From Henricia sp. BOLD:AAB3569 (taxonomy: Eukaryota; Echinodermata; Asteroidea; Spinulosida; Echinasteridae): DNA of 64,000 bases. The notes under the pieces were generated by a model. That model made no database searches. It saw only the letters and a program-made list of their open reading frames with translations, and was not told where the DNA came from. The stretch lies in assembly GCA_037783545.1 (NCBI GenBank), contig JBBELK010001554.1, positions 51,570 to 115,569 on the forward strand, in the 5' to 3' direction. The translations under genes and the position numbers were made by a program. Shown here one piece after another: positions 52,301-64,000 of this stretch (positions are counted from its first letter, which is position 1; each line of letters begins with the position of its first letter).

Positions 52301-55300
52301 AATTCCTTGATTTCCAAATTTGCCGGCATTTTGGACACACTTTGACCTAATTCCCGTCACAATATGGGGTGAGTCAACGGCCGTACAAATGTACACCAGC
52401 GCAGCGCAGGGTATCCCAACAGCCACGGTTAGGGGAATAACCACGTAGCCTTTCTCCGTTTTCCCTAAACTCTGAAATTTATCCGTCATTTCCAGCGAAA
52501 ATCTGTCAATTTTGCATGACAAGTGCGGAATATATACAGTTTGGAGCATGCAAAATTTGAAGTTAGTTGGTTGGAAAATTCCTTGATTTCCAAATTTGCC
52601 GGCATTTGGGACACACTTTGACCTAATTCCCGTCACAATCTGGGGTGAGTCAACGGCCGTACAAATGTACACCAGCGCAGCGCAGGGTGTCCCAACAGCC
52701 ATGGTTAGGGGAATAACCACGTAGCCGAGCTCCGTTTTCCCTAAACTCTGAAATTTCTCCGTAATTTCCCAGCGAAAATCTGTCAAATTTGCATGACAAG
52801 TGCGGAATATATACAGTTTGGAGCATGCAAAATTTGAAGTTGCTTGGAAAATTCCTTGATTTCCAAATTTGCCGTCATTTGGGACACACTTTGACCTAAT
52901 TCCCGTCACAATCTGGGGTGAGTCAACGGCCGTACAAATGTACACCAGCGCAGCGCAGGGTGTCCCAACAGCCACGGTTAGGGGAATAACCACGTAGCCG
53001 AGCTCCGTTTTCCCTAAACTCTGAAATTTCTCCGTCATTTCCCAGCGAAAATCTGTCAATTTTGCATGACAAGTGCGAATATATACAGTTTGGAGCATGC
53101 AAAATTTGAAGTTGGTTGGAAAATTCCTTGATTTCCAAATTTGCCGGCATTTTGGACACACTTTGACCTAATTCCGTCACAATATGGGGTGAGTCAACGG
53201 CCGTACAAATGTACACCAGCGCAGCGCAGGGTATCCAACAGCCACGGTTAGGGGAATAACCACGTAGCCTTTCTCCGTTTTCCCTAAACTCTGAAATTTA
53301 TCCGTCATTTCCCAGCGAAAATCTGTCAATTTTGCATGACAAGTGCGGAATATATACAGTTTGGAGCATGCACAATTTGAAGTTAGTTGGTTGGAAAATT
53401 CCTTGTTTTCCAAATTTGCCGGCATTTGGGACACACTTTGACCTAATTCCCGTCACAATCTGGGGTGAGTCAACGGCCGTACAAATGTACACCAGCGCAG
53501 CGCAGGGTGTCCCAACAGCCATGGTTAGGGGAATAACCACGTAGCCGAGCTCCGTTTTCCCCTAAACTCTGAAATTTCTCCGTCATTTCCCAGCGAAAAT
53601 CTGTCAATTTTGCATGACAAGTGCGGAATATATACAGTTTGGAGCATGCAAAATTTGAAGTTGGTTGGAAAATTCCTTGATTTCCAAATTTGCCGTCATT
53701 TGGGACACACTTTGACCTAATTCCCGTCACAATCTGGGGTGAGGCAACAGCCGTACAAATGTACACCAGCGCAGCGCAGGGTGTCCCAACAGCCACGGTT
53801 AGGGGAATAACCACGTAGCCGAGCTCCGTTTTCCCTAAACTCTGAAATTTCTCCGTCATTTCCCAGCGAAATCTGTCAATTTTGCATGACAAGTGCGGAA
53901 TATATACAGTTTGGAGCATGCAAAATTTGAAGTTGGTGGAAAATTCCTTGATTTCCAAATTTGCCGGCATTTGGGACACACTTTGACCTAATTCACGTCA
54001 CAATCTGGGGTTAGTCAACGCCGTACAAATGTACACCAGCGCAGCGCAGGGTGTCCAACAGCCACGGTTAGGGGAATAACCACGTAGCCGAGCTCCGTTT
54101 TCCCTAAACTCTGAAATTTCACCGTCATTTCCCAGCGAAAATCTGTCAATTTTTGCATGACAAGTGCGGAATATATACAGTTTGGAGCATGCAAAATTTG
54201 AAGTTGGTTGGAAAATTCCATGATTTCCAATTTGCCGCATTTGGGACACACTTTGACCTAATTCCCGTCACAATGTGGGGTGAGTCAACGGCCGTACAAA
54301 TGTACACCAGCGCAGCGCAGGGTATCCCAACAGCCACGGTTAGGGGAATAACCACGTAGCCTTTCTCCGTTTTCCCTAAACTCTGAATTTATCCGTCATT
54401 TCCAGCGAAAATCTGTCAATTTGCATGACAAGTGCGGAATATATACAGTTTGGAGCATGCACAATTTGAAGTAGTTGTTGGAAAATTCCTTGTTTTCCAA
54501 ATTTGCCGGCATTTGGGACACACTTTGACCTAATTCCCGTCACAATCTGGGTGAGTCAACGGCCGTACAAATGTACACCAGCGCAGCGCAGGGTGTCCCA
54601 ACAGCCATGGTTAGGGGAATAACCACGTAGCCGAGCTCCGTTTTCCCTAAACTCTGAAATTTCTCCGTCATTTCCCAGCGAAAATCTGTCAATTTTGCAT
54701 GACAAGTGCGGGAATATATACAGTTTGGAGCATGCAAAATTTGAAGTTGGTTGGAAAATTCCTTGATTTCCAAATTTGCCGTCATTTGGGACACACTTTG
54801 ACCTAATTCCCGTCACAATATGGGTGAGTCAACGGCCGTACAAATGTACACCAGCGCAGCGCAGGGTATCCCAACAGCCACGGTTAGGGGAATAACCACG
54901 TAGCCTTCTCCGTTTTCCCTAAACTCTGAAATTTCTCCGTCATTTCCCAGCGAAATCTGTCAATTTTGCATGACAAGTGCGGAATATATACAGTTTGGAG
55001 CATGCACAATTTGAAGTTAGTGTTGGAAAATTCCTTGTTTTCCAAATTTGCCGCATTTGGGACACACTTTGACCTAATTCCCGTCACAATCTGGGGTGAG
55101 TCAACGGCCGTACAAATGTACACCAGCGCAGCGCAGGGTGTCCCAACAGCCATGGTTAGGGAATAACCACGTAGCCGAGCTCCGTTTTCCCTAAACTCTG
55201 AAATTTCTCCGTCATTTCCCAGCGAAAATCTGTCAATTTTGCATGACAAGTGCGGAATATATACAGTTTGGAGCATGCAAAATTTGAAGTTGGTTGGAAA

Positions 55301-58300
55301 ATTCCTTGATTTCCAAATTTGCCGTCATTTGGGACACACTTTGACCTAATTCCGTCACAATCTGGGGTGAGGCAACAGCCGTACAAATGTACACCAGCGC
55401 AGCGCAGGGTGTCCCAACAGCCACGGTTAGGGAATAACCACGTAGCCGAGCTCCGTTTTCCCTAAACTCTGAAATTTCTCCGTCATTTCCCAGCGAAATC
55501 TGTCAATTTTGCATGACAAGTGCGGAATATATACAGTTTGTCAATTTTGCATGACAAGTGCGGAATATATACAGTTTGGAGCATGCAAAATTTGAAGTTG
55601 GTTGGAAAATTCCATGATTTCCAAATTTGCCGGCATTTGGGACACACTTTGACCTAATTCCCGTCACAATCTGGGGTGAGTCAACGGCCGTACAAATGTA
55701 CACCAGCGCAGCGCAGGGTGTCCCAACAGCCACGGTTAGGGCAATAACCACGTAGCTGAGCTCCGTTTTCCCTAAACTCTGAAATTTATCCGTCATTTCC
55801 AGCGAAAATCTGTCAATTTTGCATGACAAGTGCGGGATATATACAGTTTGGAGCATGCAAAATTTGAAGTTGGTTGGAAAATTCCTTGATTTCCAAATTT
55901 TCCGGCATTTTGGACACACTTTGACCTAATTCCCGTCACAATCTGGGTGAGGCAACAGCCGTACAAATGTACACCAGCGCAGCGCAGGGTGTCCCAACAG
56001 CACGGTTAGAGGAATAACCACGTAGCCGAGCTCCGTTTTCCCTAAACTCTGAAATTTCTCCGTCATTTCCCAGCGAAAATCTGTCAATTTTGCATGACAA
56101 GTGCGGAATATATACAGTTTGGAGCATGCAAAATTTGAAGTTGGTTGGAAAATTCCTTGATTCCAAATTTGCCGGCATTTGGGACACACTTTGACCTAAT
56201 TCACGTCACAATCTGGGGTGAGTCAACGGCCGTACAAATGTACACCAGCGCAGCGCAGGGTGTCCCAACAGCCACGGTTGGGGAATAACCACGTAGCGAG
56301 CTCCGTTTTCCCTAAACTCTGAAATTTCTCCGTCATTTCCCAGCGAAAATCTGTCAATTTTGCATGACAAGTGCGGAATATATACAGTTTGGAGCATGCA
56401 AAATTTTAAGTTGGTTGGAAAATTCCTTGATTTCCAAATTTGCCGGCATTTGGGACACACTTTGACCTAATTCCGTCACAATCTGGGTGAGTCAACGGCC
56501 GTACAAATGTACACCAGCGCAGCGCAGGGTGTCCCAACAGCCACGGTTAGGGGAATAACCACGTAGCCGAGCTCCGTTTTCCCTAAACTCTGAAATTTCT
56601 CCGTAATTTCCCAGCGAAAATCTGTCAAATTTGCATGACAAGTGCGGAATATATACAGTTTGGAGCATGCAAAATTTGAAGTTGCTTGGAAAATTCCTTG
56701 ATTTCCAAATTTGCCGTCATTTGGGACACACTTTGACCTAATTCCCGTCACAATCTGGGGTGAGGCAACAGCCGTACAAATGTACACCAGCGCAGCGCAG
56801 AGTGTCCCAACAGCCACGGTTAGGGGAATAACCACGTAGCCGAGCTCCGTTTTCCCTAAACTCTGAAATTTTTCCGTCATTTCCAGCGAAAATCTGTCAA
56901 TTTAGCATGACAAGTGCGGAATATATACAGTTTGGAGCATGCAAAATTTGAAGTTGGTTGAAAATTCCTTGATTTCCAAATTTGCCGGCATTTGGGACAC
57001 ACTTTGACCTAATTCACGTCACAATCTGGGGTGAGTCAACGGCCGTACAAATGTACACCAGCGCAGCGCAGGGTGTCCCAACAGCCACGGTTAGGGGAAT
57101 AACCACATAGCCGAGCTCCGTTTTCCTAAACTCTGAAATTTCTCCGTCATTTCCAGCGAAAATCTGTCAATTTTGCATGACAAGTGCGGAATATATACAG
57201 TTTGGAGCATGCAAAATTTGAAGTTGGTTGGAAAATTCTTGATTTCCAAATTTGCCGTCATTTGGGACACACTTTGACCTAATTCCGTCACAATCTGGGT
57301 GAGGCAACAGCGTACAAATGACACCAGCGCAGCGCAGGGTGTCCCAACAGCCACGGTTAGGGAATAACCACGTAGCCGAGCTCCGTTTTCCCTAAACTCT
57401 GAAATTTCTCCGTCATTTCCCAGCGAAATCTGTCAATTTTGCATGACAAGTGCGGAATATATACAGTTTGAACATGCAAAATTTGAAGTTGTTGGAAAAT
57501 TCCTTGATTTCAAATTGCCGCATTTGGGACACACTTTGACCTAATTCCCGTCACAATCTGGGGTGAGTCAACGGCCGTACAAATGTACACCAGCGCAGCG
57601 CAGGGTGTCCCAACAGCCACGGTTAGGGCAATAACCACGTAGCTGAGCTCCGTTTTCCCTAAACTCTGAAATTTATCCGTCATTTCCCAGCGAAAATCTG
57701 TCAATTTTGCATGACAAGTGCGGAATGTATACAGTTTGGAGCATGCAAAATTTGAAGTTGGTTGGAAAATTCCTTGATTTCCAAATTTTCCGGCATTTTG
57801 GACACACTTTGACCTAATTCCCGTCACAATATGGGGTGAGTCAACGGCCGTACAAATGTACACCAGCGCAGCGCAGGGTGTCCCAACAGCCACGGTTAGG
57901 GGAATAACCACGTAGCCGAGCTCAGTTTTCCTAAACTCTGAAATTTCTCCGTAATTTCCCAGCGAAAATCTGTCAATTTGCATGACAAGTGCGGAATATA
58001 TACAGTTTGGAGCATGCAAAATTTGAAGTTGCTTGGAAATTCCTTGATTTCCAGATTTGCCGTCATTTGGGACACACTTTGACCTAATTCCCGTCACAAT
58101 CTGGGGTGAGGCAACAGCCGTACAAATGTACACCAGCGCAGCGCAGGGTGTCCCAACAGCCACGGTTAGGGAATAACCACGTAGCCGAGCTCCGTTTTCC
58201 TAAACTCTGAAATTTCTCCGTCATTTCCCAGCGAAAATCTGTCAATTTTGCATGACAAGTGCGGAATATATACAGTTTGGAGCATGCAAATTTGAAGTTG

Positions 58301-61300
58301 GTTGGAAAATTCCTTGATTTCCAAATTTGCCGGCATTTGGGACACACTTTGACCTAATTCACGTCACAATCTGGGTGAGTCAACGGCCGTACAATGTACA
58401 CCAGCGCAGCGCAGGGTGTCCCAACAGCCACGGTTGGGGAATAACCACGTAGCCGAGCTCCGTTTTCCTAACTCTGAAATTTCTCCGTCATTTCCCAGCG
58501 AAAATCTGTCAATTTTGCATGACAAGTGCGGAATATATACAGTTTGGAGCATGCAAAATTTTAAGTTGGTTGGAAAATTCCTTGATTTCCAAATTTGCCG
58601 GCATTTGGACACACTTTGACCTAATTCCCGTCACAATCTGGGTGAGTCAACGGCCGTACAAATGTACACCAGCGCAGCGCAGGGTGTCCAACAGCACGGT
58701 TAGGGGAATAACCACGTAGCCGAGCTCCGTTTTCCCTAAACTCTGAAATGTCTCCGTAATTCCCAGCGAAAATCTGTCAAATTTGCATGACAAGTGCGGA
58801 ATATATACAGTTTGGAGCATGCAAAATTTGAAGTTGCTTGGAAAATTCCTTGATTTCCAAATTTGCCGTCATTTGGGACACACTTTGACCTAATTCCCGT
58901 CACAATCTGGGTGAGGAAACAGCCGTACAAATGTACACCCAGCGCAGCGCAGAGTGTCCCAACAGCCACGGTTAGGGGAATAACCACGTAGCCGAGCTCC
59001 GTTTTCCCTAAACTCTAAATTTCTCCGTCATTTCCCGCCGAAAATCTGTCAATTTTGCATGACAAGTGCGGAATATATACAGTTTGGAGCATGCAAAATT
59101 TGAAGTTGGTTGGAAAATTCCTTGATTTCCAAATTTGCCGGCATTTGGGACACACCTTGACCTAATTCACGTCACAATCTGGGGTGAGTCAACGGCCGTA
59201 CAAATGTACACCAGCGCAGCGCAGGGTGTCCCAACAGGCCACGGTTAGGGAATAACCACATAGCCGAGCTCCGTTTTCCCTAAACTCTGAAATTTCTCCG
59301 TCATTTCCAGCGAAAATCTGTCAATTTTGCATGACAGTGCGGAATATATACAGTTTGAGCATGCAAAATTTGAAGTTGGTTGGAAAATTCCTTGATTTCC
59401 AAATTTGCCGTCATTTGGGACACACTTTGACCTAATTCCCGTCACAATCTGGGTGAGGCAACAGCCGTACAAATGTACACCAGCGCAGCGCAGGGTGTCC
59501 CAACAGCCACGGTTAGGGGAATAACCACGTAGCCGAGCTCCGTTTTCCCTAAACTCTGAAATTTCTCCGTCATTTCCCAGCGAAAATCTGTCAATTTTGC
59601 ATGACAAGTGCGGAATATATACAGTTTGGAGCATGCAAAATTTGAAGTTGGTTGGAAAATTCCTTGATTTCCAAATTTGCCGGCATTTGGGACACACTTT
59701 GACCTAATTCACGTCACAATCTGGGGTGAGTCAACGGCCGTACAAATGTACACCAGCGCAGCGCAGGGTGTCCCAACAGCCACGGTTAGGGGAATAACCA
59801 CATAGCCGAGCTCCGTTTTCCCTAAACTCTGAAATTTCTCCGTCATTTCCCAGCGAAAATCTGTCAATTTTGAATGACAAGTGCGGAATATATACAGTTT
59901 GGAGCATGCAAAATTTGAAGTTGGTTGGAAAATTCCTTGATTTCCAAATTTGCCGCATTTGGGACACACTTTGACCTAATTCCCGTCACAATCTGGGGTG
60001 AGTCAACGGCCGTACAAATGTACACCAGCGCAGCGCAGGGTGTCCTAACAGCCACGGTTAGGGGAATAACCACGTAGCCTGAGCTCCGTTTTCCCTAAAC
60101 TCTGAAATTTCTCCGTCATTTCCCAGCGAAAATCTGTCAATTTTGCATGACAAGTGCGGAATATATACAGTTTGGAGCATGCAAAATTTGAAGTTGGTTG
60201 GAAAATTCCTTGATTTCCAAATTTGCCGGCATTTTGGACACACTTTGACCTAATTCCCGTCACAAATATGGGGTGAGTCAACGGCCGTACAAATGTACAC
60301 CAGCGCAGCGCAGGGTGTCCCAACAGCCACGGTTAGGGGAATAACCACGTAGCCGAGCTCCGTTTTCCCTAAACTCTGAAATTTCTCCGTCATTTCCCAG
60401 CGAAAATCTGTCAATTTTGCATGACAAGTGCGGAATATATACAGTTTGGAGCATGCAAAATTTGAAGTTGGTTGGAAAATTCCTTGATTTCCAAATTTGC
60501 CGGCATTTTGGACACACTTTGACCTAATTCCCGTCACAATATGGGGTGAGTCAACGCCGTACAAATGTACACCAGCGCAGCGCAGGGTATCCCAACAGCC
60601 ACGGTTAGGGGAATAACCACGTAGCCTTTCTCCGTTTTCCCTAAACTCTGAAATTTATCCGTCATTTCCCAGCGAAAATCTGTCAATTTTGCATGACAAG
60701 TGCGGAATATATACAGTTTGGAGCATGCAAAATTTGAAGTTGGTTGGAAAATTCCTTGATTCCAAATTTGCCGGCATTTGGGACACACTTTGACCTAATT
60801 CACGTCACAATCTGGGGTGAGTCAACGGCCGTACAAATGTACACCAGCGCAGCGCAGGGTGTCCCAACAGCCACGGTTGGGGGAATAACCACGTAGCCGA
60901 GCTCCGTTTTCCCTAAACTCTGAAATTTCTCCGTCATTTCCCAGCGAAAATCTGTCAATTTTGCATGACAAGTGCGGAATATATACAGTTTGGAGCATGC
61001 AAAATTTTAAGTTGGTTGAAAATTCCTTGATTTCCAAATTTGCCGGCATTTGGGACACACTTTGACCTAATTCCCGTCACAATCTGGGGTGAGTCAACGG
61101 CCGTACAAATGTACACCAGCGCAGCGCAGGGTGTCCAACAGCCACGGTTAGGGGAATAACCACGTAGCCGAGCTCCGTTTTCCCTAAACTCTGAAATGTC
61201 TCCGTAATTTCCAGCGAAAATCTGTCAAATTTGCATGACAAGTGCGGAATATATACAGTTTGGAGCATGCAAAATTTGAAGTTGCTTGGAAAATTCCTTG

Positions 61301-64000
61301 ATTTCAAATTTGCCGTCATTTGGGACACACTTTGACCTAATTCCCGTCACAATCTGGGGTGAGGAAACAGCCGTACAAATGTACACCAGCGCAGCGCAGA
61401 GTGTCCCAACAGCCACGGTTAGGGAATAACCACGTAGCCGAGCTCCGTTTTCCCTAAACTCTTAAATTTCTCCGTCATTTCCCAGCGAAAATCTGTCAAT
61501 TTTGCATGACAAGTGCGGAATATATACAGTTTGGAGCATGCAAAATTTGAAGTTGGTTGGAAAAATTCCTTGATTTCCAAATTTGCCGGCATTTGGGACA
61601 CACCTTGACCTAATTCACGTCACAATCTGGGGTGAGTCAACGGCCGTACAAATGTACACCAGCGCAGCGCAGGGTGTCCCAACAGCCACGGTTAGGGGAA
61701 TAACCACATAGCCGAGCTCCGTTTTCCCTAAACTCTGAAATTTCTCCGTCATTTCCCAGCGAAAATCTGTCAATTTTGCATGACAAGTGCGGAATATATA
61801 CAGTTTGGAGCATGCAAAATTTGAAGTTGGTTGGAAAATTCCTTGATTTCCAAATTTGCCGTCATTTGGGACACACTTTGACCTAATTCCCGTCACAATC
61901 TGGGGTGAGGCAACAGCCGTACAAATGTACACCAGCGCAGCGCAGGGTGTCCCAACAGCCACGGTTAGGGGAATAACCACGTAGCCGAGCTCCGTTTTCC
62001 CTAAACTCTGAAATTTCTCCGTCATTTCCAGCGAAAATCTGTCAATTTTGCATGACAAGTGCGGAATATATACAGTTTGGAGCATGCAAAATTTGAAGTT
62101 GGTTGGAAATTCTTGATTTCCAAATTTGCCGGCATTTGGGACACACTTTGACCTAATTCACGTCACAATCTGGGTGAGTCAACGGCCGTACAAATGTACA
62201 CCAGCGCAGCGCAGGGTGTCCCAACAGCCACGGTTAGGGGAATAACCACATAGCCGAGCTCCGTTTTCCCTAAACTCTGAAAATTTCTCCGTCATTTCCC
62301 AGCGAAAATCTGTCAATTTTGAATGACAAGTGCGGAATATATACAGTTTGGAGCATGCAAAATTTGAAGTTGGTTGGAAAATTCCTTGATTTCCAAATTT
62401 GCCGCATTTGGGACACACTTTGACCTAATTCCCGTCACAATCTGGGGTGAGTCAACGGCCGTACAAATGTACACCAGCGCAGCGCAGGGTGTCCTAACAG
62501 CCACGGTTAGGGGAATAACCACGTAGCTGAGCTCCGTTTTCCCTAAACTCTGAAATTTCTCCGTCATTTCCCAGCGAAAATCTGTCAATTTTGCATGACA
62601 AGTGCGGAATATATACAGTTTGGAGCATGCAAAATTTGAAGTTGGTTGGAAAATTCCTTGATTTCCAAATTTGCCGGCATTTTGGACACACTTTGACCTA
62701 ATTCCCGTCACAATATGGGGTGAGTCAAACGGCCGTACAAATTGTACACCAGCGCAGCGCAGGGTGTCCCAACAGCCACGGTTAGGGAATAACCACGTAG
62801 CCGAGCTCCGTTTTCCCTAAACTCTGAAATTTCTCCGTCATTTCCCAGCGAAAATCTGTCAATTTTGCATGACAAGTGCGGAATATATACAGTTTGGAGC
62901 ATGCAAAATTTGAAGTTGGTTGGAAAATTCCTTGATTTCCAAATTTGCCGGCATTTTGGACACACTTTGACCTAATTCCCGTCACAATATGGGGTGAGTC
63001 AACGGCCGTACAAATGTACACCAGCGCAGCGCAGGGTATCCCAACAGCCACGGTTAGGGGAATAACCACGTAGCCTTTCTCCGTTTTCCCTAAACTCTGA
63101 AATTTATCCGTCATTTCCCAGCGAAAATCTGTCAATTTTGCATGACAAGTGCGGAATATATACAGTTTGGAGCATGCAAAATTTGAAGTTGGTTGGAAAA
63201 TTCCTTGATTTCCAAATTTGCCGTCATTTGGGACACACTTTGACCTAATTCCCGTCACAATCTGGGGTGAGGCAACAGCCGTACAAATGTACACCAGCGC
63301 AGCGCAGGGTGTCCCAACAGCCACGGTTAGGGGAATAACCACGTAGCCGAGCTCCGTTTTCCCTAAACTCTGAAATTTCTCCGTCATTTCCCAGCGAAAA
63401 TCTGTCAATTTTGCATGACAAGTGCGGAATATATACAGTTTGGAGCATGCAAAATTTGAAGTTGGTTGGAAAATTCCTTGATTTCCAAATTTGCCGGCAT
63501 TTGGGACACACTTTGACCTAATTCACGTCACAATCTGGGGTGAGTCAACGGCCGTACAAATGTACACCAGCGCAGCGCAGGGTGTCCCAACAGCCACGGT
63601 TAGGGGAATAACCACATAGCCGAGCTCCGTTTTCCCTAAACTCTGAAATTTCTCCGTCATTTCCAGCGAAAATCTGTCAATTTTGAATGACAAGTGCGGA
63701 ATATATACAGTTTGGAGCATGCAAAATTTGAAGTTGGTTGGAAAATTCCTTGATTTCCAAATTTGCCGGCATTTGGGACACACTTTGACCTAATTCCCGT
63801 CACAATCTGGGTGAGTCAACGGCCGTACAAATGTACACCAGCGCAGCGCAGGGTGTCCCAACAGCCACGGTTAGGGGAATAACCACGTAGCTGAGCTCCG
63901 TTTTCCCTAAACTCTGAAATTTCTCCGTCATTTCCCAGCGAAAATCTGTCAATTTTGCATGACAAGTGCGGAATATATACAGTTTGGAGCATGCAAAATT
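49361..64000. repeat. Indel-rich satellite segment (right edge) with a 2.45-kb repeat
   Basis: About 54 monomers with frequent one-base losses in short runs (TTAGGGAATAACC, CTGGGTGAG, TTTCCAGCG). Order still repeats: GTGAGGAAACAGCC at about 58,914 and 61,363, CACACCTTGACC at about 59,153 and 61,601, GTGTCCTAACAG at about 60,041 and 62,491, and TTTTGAATGACAAG at about 59,869 and 62,323, all about 2,450 bp apart (9 monomers). An older pair (TTAGGGCAATAACC with GTAGCTGAGC) recurs at about 55,736 and 57,623. The variant GTAGCCTTTCTCC appears from about 52,450 onward only. Confidence 0.82.
55503..55578. repeat. 38-bp tandem duplication inside a monomer
   Basis: The segment 55503-55540, from TCAATTTTGCATG to the AATATATACAGTTTG end, is repeated directly at 55541-55578. 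Neighbouring monomers have it once, so this is a local slippage event in a single monomer. Confidence 0.92.

Larger units (their letters stand above)
27783..64000. repeat. 273-bp satellite array, right block
   Basis: About 133 monomers of the same family in the same orientation as the left block, continuing past the window edge. The phase is continuous with the left block once the retroelement and one TSD are removed. Several monomer variants occur only here: GTAATTTC with TCAAATTT and GTTGCTTGG from about 39,980; a 7-bp deletion giving GGAGCATTTG; GTTAGTTGGTTGG with 4 extra bases; GTAGCCTTTCTCC near the right edge. No gene, tRNA or other element interrupts it. Confidence 0.98.

Noticed and set aside
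1..64000. CENP-B box in the monomer
   Set aside because: I looked for the TTCG....A..CGGG pattern on both strands of a typical monomer and did not find it.
1..64000. Telomeric repeat, because each monomer has TTAGGG
   Set aside because: There is a single TTAGGG per 273 bp, inside a dyad; there are no tandem hexamers.
1..64000. tRNA-derived satellite with a Pol III promoter
   Set aside because: No B-box-like GGTTCGANTCC or credible A box appears in the monomer on either strand.

Overview
The window is about 88% satellite DNA plus one retrotransposon; I see no host protein-coding gene, tRNA, rRNA or CRISPR array. The satellite is a head-to-tail array of a 273-bp monomer (46.5% G+C by my count of a typical unit), about 72 copies left of the insertion and about 133 to its right, running off both window edges. 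The interrupting element is a BEL/Pao LTR retrotransposon, a group known only from animals, so the source is almost certainly a metazoan. The multi-knuckle Gag and the coiled-coil Gag N-terminus fit an invertebrate, but the sequence does not fix the species.

Layout: 1-8.7 kb is satellite with many single-base indels. 8.7-19.79 kb is satellite in a 14-monomer (about 3.82 kb) higher-order repeat. 19,788-27,777 is the BEL element: two near-identical LTRs (1,224 and 1,217 bp), a gag frame, a pol frame offset by -1, and a broken integrase end, flanked by the 5-bp target duplication TGGAG. Removing the element and one TSD copy restores the satellite monomer exactly. 27.78-31.95 kb is satellite with an 8-mer and a shortened 5-mer copy of one block; 31.95-38.4 kb has an 8-mer (about 2.18 kb) higher-order repeat; 38.4-41.16 kb is mixed monomers with one 55-bp deletion; 41.16-44.98 kb is a tandem 7-mer (1,911-bp) duplication; 44.98-49.36 kb is mostly a dimeric (546-bp) pattern; 49.36-64 kb is indel-rich satellite with a roughly 2.45-kb 9-mer repeat.

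The monomer is an exact multiple of three (91 codons) and one minus-strand frame has no stop, so very long periodic reading frames arise (up to 1,218 codons at 44,589-48,245). I read these as by-products of repeat length, not genes: differences between monomers usually change the residue, and indels destroy the frame in the outer arrays.

The retroelement is young (LTRs about 99.6% identical in substitutions, by eye) but defective as it stands: gag and pol are separated by a one-base frame offset, the integrase zinc finger shows one cysteine where two are expected, and the frame stops before the third catalytic acidic residue, with a likely pol C-terminal remnant resuming in another frame 0-10 bp later. 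It could have moved only with help in trans, or decayed after insertion. The interesting system here is the satellite's layered homogenisation (2-, 7-, 8-, 9- and 14-mer units within 64 kb), a pattern typical of centromeric or pericentromeric DNA, although nothing in the sequence proves that role.
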